Shown here piece after piece: positions 42,601-49,131 of a DNA stretch of 64,000 nt (position 1 is the first letter of the stretch; every line of letters starts with the position of its first letter). Below the pieces are notes generated by a model, which worked only from the letters and a program-made list of their open reading frames with translations, searched no databases and was not told the DNA's origin. The stretch covers positions 62,001 through 126,000 of the forward strand of contig NZ_RIBS01000002.1 of NCBI RefSeq assembly GCF_003719825.1, read 5' to 3'. Position numbers and translations under genes: made by a program. The stretch is from Montanilutibacter psychrotolerans (GTDB lineage: Bacteria; Pseudomonadota; Gammaproteobacteria; Xanthomonadales; Xanthomonadaceae).

Positions 42601-42996
42601 GTAACGGGGTACGAAACCATTACTTTCGATATCACCTTGGGCAGCTATTCCCCGGGTCGGTCGGCGTTGGAGTGGCGGCTGTACGCAGTTCACGAGCGCC
42701 GTGGGGAGATCACCGCGCACGGTGGCAGGCTGGGACTGCCGCCCGCGCAGCACTATGTCTCCGCATCGCCCAGTCGCGGAGTATCCGACTGGTTCTCCCG
42801 CGACAAGCCGGAGGACTGGTTCCGCAACTTCGAAGGCGGCCAGCTAAGCCAGGGCGAAGGCGGCCTCTGGTCGATCAAGGGCAGCTTCGACGTGCAGCGA
42901 GAGAAATTCCAGACGGCCCGGCTGAAGGTGGATTACTGGCCCGACTATAGTGACAAGGATGCGCTGGCAACGCTGACCTTGAAGGACAAGGATTGA
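39622..42996 (+). CDS. VasX-like MIX-type T6SS effector, putative pore-forming toxin
   Basis: The 1124-residue product has a VasX-type N-terminus (GCPFCSRQGLPLLPLRYAVV) and at residues 95-103 LREGFVYVY, which fits the MIX effector motif hRxGhhYhh. A long helical middle follows (about 200-760). The C-terminal third has several hydrophobic segments, near 768-785, 810-829, 852-870, 884-906 and 906-932 (including GLAAAAYFFAAGFGGFAAYV and GIALALVAIGVIATWAAI), as in VasX and BTH_I2691-family effectors that act on membranes. After these lies a soluble tail of about 190 residues. The gene is less GC-rich than vgrG. The family match is from recognised motifs; pore formation is inferred. Confidence 0.85.
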   Translation: MTSMDSQKTGQGSAGGSAALSSNASAAAVVAAGAAAGCPFCSRQGLPLLPLRYAVVPSYLNKRRGQASLQALLGKASGLGQMPAMDMHRYTLRTLREGFVYVYLNKPGLWQVYAVTEQGNLRLLPDPDDIDRKVGQEMSTSCTRSGDNIPASFIHIKYVKATPVVWIGFSSARWTKAVREKYERRPAERMQRFDCKALETTPDTQPDAFDLDGAATKLTGLVDEYAATDIACLAERHYNARQAMSGQSDLMTWTSAHGHGGRPAQAQAMEQYVQCYRDTRGAGHTAAAIVLHDAMGAVQEANATRLHFVEARQKTCEVEMRRLTVSQSIMGLKKVIETSTLSARTAQEIKEGKPDVQTERIFLPDDLPRMSQQLEITTTRAERARTDATNAWSRLAKRYDEGARKAFEDRFNSAMDSFAKTIEYCDHDWAELAKTPQWTAWIADYDNAGAEHRVQLVRDCAPCLAGGVIGTPSYERWKTWLAAKPDAKDNPVYKVLFGNAPRALQFLDPTNGENKADDLYDVIKGLADSDQFKQHVAAPAKAAVADTLLALAGAASEVESRMLAAGEAINQRVFDIVLRAQQGAMLLYEGVETTVLRVQLTVGEYQRMLARQAFKGLGKASAAAKEVLDSAGRRVRSLAVAGLLDIDDPKIRDFVINATIWSFEKAAEVQRQVAALRNDIGKAWGAVDGQGVRDDVRRARQEFLERERQAGGVIHATNNALRNAQLGAMLLSEQAARNLASLRAGITVPAGRLLGFSRDVAGKSLRVAGSGSVILAAGAVFMQGWAFKNSMKDLDEKLGPRATEAQLALTSAGIGVVGGTVELVGAAMEKSGALLGRSALEATGKAVVRVGATVAAVASVVDSVQSIFALLRARERGDDDAKRWYGLAAAAYFFAAGFGGFAAYVGMSSLLGPLGIALALVAIGVIATWAAINAEDTQAEIWLDRCCFGYGKRSEGKWSDEMRFEELAELNAILVGLSAQMGFSDAWLGLEERVTGYETITFDITLGSYSPGRSALEWRLYAVHERRGEITAHGGRLGLPPAQHYVSASPSRGVSDWFSRDKPEDWFRNFEGGQLSQGEGGLWSIKGSFDVQREKFQTARLKVDYWPDYSDKDALATLTLKDKD

Positions 42997-43000
42997 GGGA

Positions 43001-43924
43001 ATGACAAGCGATCGGTCGCGTTTCCAGCCACAAGACCTGCACTGGCATGAGGATCTCCCAGAGCGCGATGCGTCCGAGATGGATGCGCCCGACATCCGTG
43101 ACGATTTCCTTTCCATCGATGACGTGTCGCTGGAACTGTCGCGCGCGTCTAGTCTCCTGCGCGGTGTCTTGCTGGCATTCGGCGTCGTTGGGATGCTCGG
43201 CGCATTGAGTCTTATGTCGATATTTTCGTCGGATTTTTCTAGGGACTTCGATCAGGATGCAATCTTTACCCTACTTCTGATGGCCGCTGTGGTGGCGCTG
43301 ATGGTTTTCAACTTCTTGTTGATTCGTATTGATTCAGCTATATCGTTGGGTATGCCAGTGCGCTTCAATCGGCGGATTGGCAAGGTGTTCGTGTATCACC
43401 ATTGGCACACGTGGAATCCCTTCGGCCGCTGGCCGGCAACCATCAAGGAATTTGACTGGGATACGGTCCACGCGGAACTGACAAGGCAGGCGGGTTTCAG
43501 CGGCAAGGCCTATATCGTGCGCTATGCGTTGTTCCTGGTCAGCTGCAAGCCCGGCACCACCGAAGTGGTGGATCGCATCCAACTGAAGGGCAACGTCGTC
43601 ACCACGGCGGGCCTGCGCGCCACCTGGGCCTATTGCCGGCATTTCATGGAGCACGGCCGAGTCGGCCTGCCCGAATATCCCGTGAAAAAGCCGGGCGCCA
43701 ACTTCTGGCACAGCCTGTTTTTCTACATGCCGTGGTTCGACCCGACCGAGGAAGGCCGCGCCTTCCGCCGCGACCTCCCCGCCATCGGCTGGTTTATCGC
43801 CGCCATCACCACCCCTTTGTTCTGGATCCTGCTGCCGTTCGGGCTGTGCCACTACATCGTGATGCGCGTGGCGCCCGAGCCGAGCTGGCCGCCGGAAATC
43901 GACGCTCGCTCCCGTGGCGCCTGA
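43001..43924 (+). CDS. DUF6708-like membrane protein, candidate immunity protein
   Basis: The 307-residue product has predicted transmembrane segments at about 50-75 (LLAFGVVGMLGALSLMSIF), 87-110 (FTLLLMAAVVALMVFNFLLI) and 263-287 (FIAAITTPLFWILLPFGL). The central soluble part contains FNRRIGKVFVYHHWHTWNP, typical of DUF6708. It starts four bases after the effector stop. A multi-pass inner-membrane protein directly behind a membrane-acting effector is the expected position and type for immunity (compare TsiV2 for VasX). The 5' half is clearly AT-richer than the genome average, suggesting recent acquisition. The role is inferred. Confidence 0.75.
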   Translation: MTSDRSRFQPQDLHWHEDLPERDASEMDAPDIRDDFLSIDDVSLELSRASSLLRGVLLAFGVVGMLGALSLMSIFSSDFSRDFDQDAIFTLLLMAAVVALMVFNFLLIRIDSAISLGMPVRFNRRIGKVFVYHHWHTWNPFGRWPATIKEFDWDTVHAELTRQAGFSGKAYIVRYALFLVSCKPGTTEVVDRIQLKGNVVTTAGLRATWAYCRHFMEHGRVGLPEYPVKKPGANFWHSLFFYMPWFDPTEEGRAFRRDLPAIGWFIAAITTPLFWILLPFGLCHYIVMRVAPEPSWPPEIDARSRGA

Positions 43925-44166
43925 CGCGCATCTCCTGCACGGCGCGATCGACCAGGACTGCCCGCGCAGCAAGGGCAGCGTCGAAGTGCAAAGCTGATCG
44001 CAACTACAGGGAAGAAGACGACCCGTCGATACTTCCCGGCGAGTGCTTACGCGACCTCGATCGCACCAAGCTGCCGCAGTTCCCGCCGGAAATCATCGCT
44101 GCGACCGGCGGTCGGGCACTGAGTGCAGAGGAAGTCGCGAAGCTGGCTGTTACCGGTCAGGCGTAA
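43925..44166 (+). pseudogene. coding remnant after the immunity gene
   Basis: A protein-like C-terminus without a convincing start lies here: REEDDPSILPGECLRDLD then RTKLPQFPPEIIAATGG and RALSAEEVAKLAVTGQA, ending at TAA 44164-44166. A separate frame just upstream reads HLLHGAIDQDCPRSKG before a stop. This looks like the tail of a second immunity or T6SS-associated gene whose body was lost, or the original C-terminus of the upstream gene after a frameshift. Confidence 0.5.
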
Positions 44167-44220
44167 CCAGGGAAGCAGCCCTGCGAACTGGCGTCCTGCT
44201 CGAGTTCAAGGCCTGGCTAG

Positions 44221-44742
44221 CTATTCCAGCCCATTGAGCAGGGCGTCGACGAAGCGGGGGTGGCACTGCAGCAGGTGCGGGGCGTTGAGGCGCGCGATGG
44301 CGTCGTGCTCTTTCCATTGCATGTGCGCGCAGGCCTCGTGGTTGTGGACGCTCAGGAACACCCGGTCGTCGACCAACCCGGCCGCTTTCACTTCGTGCAG
44401 TGCCTGCACCAGGGCGTCGAACGAGCGATCCCAGTTCTGCCGGCGATCGCCTTGCCGTTCACCGGCCTTGCGGATTGCCAGCCACTGCCAGGTGGAAGCG
44501 AAGCTGCCCGCCTCGCCGCCCAGCTGCCACGAACCGGCATCGAAGCGCAGCGGGTCGTCATCGCCGGCCAACTGCGACTGCAGGCAGAACACGTAGGAGA
44601 TCGTCGCCACGGCGTCGTCGGTGACCAGCGCGTAGCCGGCGATGCGGTCGTCGGGGTGGCGCTGGCGGGCAATGCCGAGCGTGCGGACGATTTCGTCGCG
44701 GGTGGCCAGGCGCAGCGTACCGAAGTCGAGAGGGTCCTGCAT
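44221..44742 (-). CDS. DUF4303 family protein
   Basis: The 173-residue product matches the general DUF4303 pattern as I recall it: early RIAGYALVTDDAVATISY, a Trp-rich centre (FASTWQWLAIRKAGE), and a late FLSVHNHEACAHMQWKE. No signal peptide or membrane segment is present. Function is unknown; small proteins of this type often accompany polymorphic-toxin loci, so an immunity or antitoxin-like role is possible. It is convergent with the T6SS module, and the ABC exporter gene lies 109 bases upstream on the same strand. Confidence 0.65.
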   Translation of the reverse strand: MQDPLDFGTLRLATRDEIVRTLGIARQRHPDDRIAGYALVTDDAVATISYVFCLQSQLAGDDDPLRFDAGSWQLGGEAGSFASTWQWLAIRKAGERQGDRRQNWDRSFDALVQALHEVKAAGLVDDRVFLSVHNHEACAHMQWKEHDAIARLNAPHLLQCHPRFVDALLNGLE

Positions 44743-44851
44743 GGCGTGTGTCCAGGTCGGGCGGCGTCGTGCGCGTGCCCCGGTCGGGTGGATGCGATGA
44801 CCGCCCGGACATCCGTGGCGGTGGCGTGTTCAAGCGGACGAGCGCGGGTGC

Positions 44852-46612
44852 TCAGTCCAGGAACTGCAGCTTGGCCAGTTCGGCGTACAGGCCGCCCTGG
44901 GCGATCAACGCCGCGTGACTGCCCTCGGCGACGATGCGGCCGTGGTCCATGACCACGATGCGATCGGCCTTGAGCACGGTGGCGAGGCGGTGCGCTATCA
45001 CGATCGTGGTGCGACCCTCCATCAGCGTTTCCAGCGCCTGCTGCACCGCGCGTTCGCTTTGCGCGTCGAGCGCGCTGGTGGCCTCGTCCAGCAGAAGGAT
45101 TGGTGCGTCCTTCAGCAGCGCGCGCGCGATCGCGATGCGCTGCTGCTGGCCGCCCGACAGGCGCGCACCGCGCTCGCCCAGCTCGGTGTCGAGCTTTTGC
45201 GGCAACGCGCTGATGAAATCGGCCGCGTGTGCGGCGGTGACGGCCGCGTCGACGTCCGCATCGCTGGCATCGAGCCGGCCGTAGCGGATGTTGTCGCGCG
45301 CGCTGCTGGCGAAAATGGTGGGTTGCTGCGGCACCAGCGCGATGGCTTCGCGCAGTTGCGCCGGATCGAGCGCGCGCAGGTTGATGCCGTCGACTGCCAG
45401 CGAGCCGTGCTCGGGGTCGTGGAAGCGCAGCAGCAGCGAGAACACCGTGCTCTTGCCGGCGCCGGACGGGCCGACCAGGGCGACCGTCTCACCCGGATGC
45501 ACGCGCAGGGTGAAGTGTTCGAGCGCGGGCAGGTCGGGGCGCTGCGGGTAATGGAAGGTCACGTTGTCCATCGCGATCTCGCCACGCACCGGGTGTGGCA
45601 GCGCGGTCGGCTGGGCCGGCGGCGCGACGGTCGGGGCTTCCTGCAGCAGTTCGCTGATCCGGCCCATGCCGCCAGCGGCGCGCTGCAGTTCGTTCCAGAC
45701 TTCGGCCAGTGCGGCGATCGAGCCGCCACCGATCAGCGAATAGAACAGGAATTCGAACAACACACCCGGCTTCATCGCGCCGGACACCACCGAGTGCGCG
45801 CCCGACCACAGCACCGCGGTGATTGCTCCGAACACCAAGGTGATGGCCACGGCGGTCACGATCGCCTGTGCACCGATACGCTTGCGCGCCGTGCGCACGG
45901 CGGTCTCCAGCGCCGCGCCGAAGCGTCCGCGCTCGTAAGGCTCGCGCGCGTGCGCCTGGACCGTGCGTACCGCCCCCAACGTTTCCGAGGCCAGGGCGTT
46001 TGCGTCGGCCACGCTGTCCTGGCTGGCGCGGGAAATCTTGCGCAGGCGACGCCCGCCGATGACGATCGGCAGCACTGTCAGCGGAATGCCCACCAACGCG
46101 AACACCGCCAGGCGCGGACTGGTGACGAACATCATGACGATCGAGCCGATCACGGTGATCGAGCTGCGCAGGGCCACCGACATGCCCGAGCCGACCACGC
46201 TGCGCAGCAGTTCGGCGTCGGCGGTCAGGCGCGAGACCAACTCGCCGCTGCGATTGCGGTCGTGGAAACCGGCGTCCAGGCCGATCAGGTGCGCGTAGAG
46301 GCGTTCGCGCAGGTCGGCGACCACGCGTTCGCCCAGCAGCGAGACGAAGAAGAAGCGCGCAGCTGTAGCGAAGGCGAGAGCCAAGGCGACGCCAAACAGG
46401 AACAGGAAGGACTGGTCGATGGCCGCGCCGCTGCCGGCAGCGAAGCCTTCGTCGATCATGCGGCGTCCTGCCGAGGGCAAGGTCAGCGTGGCGGCGCTCG
46501 AGCAGGCCAGCGCCACCAGCCAGGCCACGAACAGCGTCATGTGCCGGCGCACGAACGGCCACAAAGTGCGCAGGCTGCCGATGGGCGCCTTGAGAGTGGT
46601 GGCGTCGGTCAT
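44852..46612 (-). CDS. ABC exporter, transmembrane-ATPase half transporter
   Basis: The 586-residue product has six transmembrane helices in the first ~320 residues and a C-terminal nucleotide-binding domain with Walker A ALVGPSGAGKST (about 377-388), the signature LSGGQQQRIAIARALL (about 481) and Walker B PILLLDEATSALD (about 505). It resembles MsbA/BmrA-type homodimeric lipid or drug exporters. The substrate is not evident. Its start overlaps the stop of the YigZ-like gene by four bases. Confidence 0.92.
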   Translation of the reverse strand: MTDATTLKAPIGSLRTLWPFVRRHMTLFVAWLVALACSSAATLTLPSAGRRMIDEGFAAGSGAAIDQSFLFLFGVALALAFATAARFFFVSLLGERVVADLRERLYAHLIGLDAGFHDRNRSGELVSRLTADAELLRSVVGSGMSVALRSSITVIGSIVMMFVTSPRLAVFALVGIPLTVLPIVIGGRRLRKISRASQDSVADANALASETLGAVRTVQAHAREPYERGRFGAALETAVRTARKRIGAQAIVTAVAITLVFGAITAVLWSGAHSVVSGAMKPGVLFEFLFYSLIGGGSIAALAEVWNELQRAAGGMGRISELLQEAPTVAPPAQPTALPHPVRGEIAMDNVTFHYPQRPDLPALEHFTLRVHPGETVALVGPSGAGKSTVFSLLLRFHDPEHGSLAVDGINLRALDPAQLREAIALVPQQPTIFASSARDNIRYGRLDASDADVDAAVTAAHAADFISALPQKLDTELGERGARLSGGQQQRIAIARALLKDAPILLLDEATSALDAQSERAVQQALETLMEGRTTIVIAHRLATVLKADRIVVMDHGRIVAEGSHAALIAQGGLYAELAKLQFLD

Positions 46613-47241
46613 TCGATCTCGTCGGGGGTGTCGGCCGCGGCGGTGCGGACCCTGTCACGGGTGGCGTCGCGAAGCTGCAGTTTCAAGGGTTCGACGGCGT
46701 GCGCGGGCACGCGGATGCGCAATTGCGCGCCGCCGGCGTCGAAGGATTCGTCGAGTTTCTCGGCGCCGTGCTGCGCCAGCGCGGCATGCACCGCGCCGGT
46801 GTGCTCGAACGGATAGGCCAGGCGCAGGCCCGCGTATGCGACCAGCCGTTCGCGTTCGGCCAGGCGCAGGCACTCGGCGGCGCAACCGCCGTAGGCGCGC
46901 ACCAGCCCGCCCGCGCCGAGGTTGATGCCGCCGTACCAGCGCGTGACCACCACCACCACGCGGTCGTAGCCCTGGCCGTCGATCGCGGCCAGGATCGGGC
47001 GGCCGGCGGTGCCTGCCGGTTCGCCGTCGTCGCTGGAACGGTATTGCCCGCCGATGCGGTAGGCCCAGCAGTTGTGGGTCGCCGCCGGGTCACCCACCTC
47101 GGCCAGGAACGCGAGTGCGGCCTCGGCGGAGGCCACCGGCGCGGCCAGTGCGAGGAAGCGGCTGTGCTTGACCTCCAGCGCGTGTGTGGCGCGGCGGGCC
47201 AGGGTGTCCAGGCTCACGTCACGGCCCGCGCCCGGTCGCAT
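46609..47241 (-). CDS. yigZ: YigZ/IMPACT family protein
   Basis: The 210-residue product has the UPF0029 N-terminal signature (EVKHSRFLALAAPV, SDDGEPAGTAGRPILAAI, VVVTRWYGGINLGAGGLVRA) and the small C-terminal ferredoxin-like domain. Eukaryotic IMPACT relatives regulate GCN2; the bacterial role is unknown. ATG 47241 is chosen because the longer frame runs back into the anti-sigma gene. It is coupled to the ABC exporter gene by overlap. Confidence 0.9.
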   Translation of the reverse strand: MRPGAGRDVSLDTLARRATHALEVKHSRFLALAAPVASAEAALAFLAEVGDPAATHNCWAYRIGGQYRSSDDGEPAGTAGRPILAAIDGQGYDRVVVVVTRWYGGINLGAGGLVRAYGGCAAECLRLAERERLVAYAGLRLAYPFEHTGAVHAALAQHGAEKLDESFDAGGAQLRIRVPAHAVEPLKLQLRDATRDRVRTAAADTPDEIE

Positions 47242-47305
47242 CGCGCGGCGAGCCGGCCCGATGCGGCCGGCAATACGCCCGCGGGTGCGAAGCCAGATGG
47301 CACCT

Positions 47306-48361
47306 TCAGCGTTCCAGCGCGCGCAGGTCGTCGGGCACGCGCACCCTGGGGTGCGTGCTGCGGAAGCGCGCGAGGCTGGCCCGGGCGAGGTCGATGTCCC
47401 CGTGCGAGCGATGGTCGCGGATGCGCTGCAGCCAGTCGGCCGGGTCGAGCGTGGCGTCCGCGGCAAGTTGCGCGGCATGGGACGTTTTGTCCGCATCCAG
47501 GTCGGCACGCTTGACCCGGCTGCCGGTGACTTCGACGCGGTCCAGGGCGTCGGCGGCCGCGCGGTCACGGTAACCCTCGGGGCTGGGCACACCGGCTGCC
47601 ACGGGCGCGGCAGCGGCCTTGCGCGCGACGGGCGCTTCCTCGCGCGCGCGCTGGGCCGCGGTGGCCCGCGCGGAGTTGGTGTAGGTGGCGCGCTGTCGCT
47701 GTTCCGCGGCCGGCGCCGGGGGCGCGGCCGGGGCGGCGGCTTCGGCCATCGCCGGGGCAGCGGCGGCGTCGCTGGCGAATGTGTCGGCGGCAGCTGCCGC
47801 GGCGTCGGCCTCGGGTTCGCTTGCGACGACCGGCGCCGGTTGTGCTGGCGCGCTGGCGGCCGCGACGGATCCGTCGACGCCTTCCTGCCGTTGCGCGCCC
47901 ATCGGTGCGTTGGCCGCTGCGCCCGGGGCCTGCTGCATCGCGGTCGGCGGCAGTGTGGCGGGCGGCTCGCCCGGCGGTGGTGGCGGCGCCGGTACGGTCA
48001 GGTCGCGATCTGGCCTGGCGATCGGCTCGACGACGATGAAGCCGTCGTCCTCCGCCGTCGGACCCTCGGCGGCCGTACTGTCCACCCGCTCCATCGGCCG
48101 CATCTGCCAGACCACGCCCAGTGCCAGCACCAGGGTGGCCGCCATGCCGACGCCAGTGATCAGGCCGCCCGCCGGCATGCCGGTCAATGCCAGCCAGCGC
48201 CGGCGCCGCGGACGCGCCGGAGCGGCCACCGCAGCGTGTGCGGCGGCCAGGATCCGGGCGTCGAGCGCGGGCGGCGGCCCGTCGTGCGGACCCAACCGCG
48301 TCAGGCGGTCGGCCAGCGCGCGCTCTTCGGGCGTCAGCGGTTCGGTGGGGTGGCGGTTCAT
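47306..48361 (-). CDS. anti-sigma factor with Ala/Pro-rich periplasmic region
   Basis: The 351-residue product has a short cytoplasmic N-terminus (EPLTPEERALADRLTRLGP), one transmembrane helix at about 63-85, and a long Ala/Pro-rich periplasmic region. A conserved-looking tail follows with VEVTGSRVKRADL at 276-288 and DWLQRIRDHRSHGDIDLARA near the end. It overlaps the ECF sigma gene by four bases (ATGA), the usual sigma/anti-sigma arrangement. The VTGSR motif resembles the start of TonB-receptor plug domains and recurs in the von Willebrand lipoprotein at 52081-53790. Confidence 0.82.
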   Translation of the reverse strand: MNRHPTEPLTPEERALADRLTRLGPHDGPPPALDARILAAAHAAVAAPARPRRRRWLALTGMPAGGLITGVGMAATLVLALGVVWQMRPMERVDSTAAEGPTAEDDGFIVVEPIARPDRDLTVPAPPPPPGEPPATLPPTAMQQAPGAAANAPMGAQRQEGVDGSVAAASAPAQPAPVVASEPEADAAAAAADTFASDAAAAPAMAEAAAPAAPPAPAAEQRQRATYTNSARATAAQRAREEAPVARKAAAAPVAAGVPSPEGYRDRAAADALDRVEVTGSRVKRADLDADKTSHAAQLAADATLDPADWLQRIRDHRSHGDIDLARASLARFRSTHPRVRVPDDLRALER

Positions 48362-48927
48362 TCGTTGAGCCTCGCGCGGAGCTTGTCCATCGCGTAGCGC
48401 AGCCGCGATTTGACGGTTTCGCGACCGGCGCCGGTGATGTCGCCGATCTCTTCCAGGCTCAGCTCCTGTTCGAGTCGAAGCTGCACCACCACGCGCTGTT
48501 CTTCGGGCAGTTCCTCGATGGCCAGTTGCAGGCGGCGGCGCTGCTCGAACTCGGACAGCTCGCGCTCCGGGGTGGTCGGGTCGGGCACGCGCGCGGCGCG
48601 CTCGTCGGCATCCGTCGGCGCGGCAGGCCGATGCCGCAGTCCGCGCCAATAGTCGTTGAGCCGATTGTGGGCGATGCGGAACAGCCAGGTGCTGAATGCG
48701 GCATCGGGCTTCCAGCCGGCACGGGCGGCGATCACGCGCTGCCAGACGTCCTGGAAAAACTCGTCGGCGAGCGCTGCGTCACGCAATTGGCGCAACAGGA
48801 AGCGGTACAAGGGGCCGCGGTGTCGGGCGTACAGAATTTCGAACGCAGCGACGTCGCCGGCCACCCAGGCCTGCATCAACACATCGTCGCCCGGCTCCAG
48901 GCCAGCGTGGTCCGCACCGGAATTCAT
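48358..48927 (-). CDS. ECF-family RNA polymerase sigma factor
   Basis: The 189-residue product has region 2 (FEILYARHRGPLYRFLLRQL, DEFFQDVWQRVIAARAGW, FSTWLFRIAHNRLNDYWRG) and region 4 (ELPEEQRVVVQLRLEQELS, LEEIGDITGAGRETVKSRL). It is translationally coupled to the anti-sigma gene. Start at ATG 48927; 204 bases separate it from the divergent GGDEF-EAL gene. Confidence 0.93.
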   Translation of the reverse strand: MNSGADHAGLEPGDDVLMQAWVAGDVAAFEILYARHRGPLYRFLLRQLRDAALADEFFQDVWQRVIAARAGWKPDAAFSTWLFRIAHNRLNDYWRGLRHRPAAPTDADERAARVPDPTTPERELSEFEQRRRLQLAIEELPEEQRVVVQLRLEQELSLEEIGDITGAGRETVKSRLRYAMDKLRARLNE

Positions 48928-49131
48928 CGGCGCAAGGTTACGGGTTGACGTTGCCGACGGGAAGCCGCTGCGGCAAGGTGCAGGTACCGAGGCAAGGCGC
49001 GGCGTCGGGCGGGACAGGGGCAGGGGCGATAGCTGGGTCACCCTCATGGCAACGGCCGGGGGCGTGCGATGGGGTTGGGCCGGCACCTGTACGGCGCGGT
49101 ATCCTGCAGGAATCAAGAGGGGCTGGGCGCG

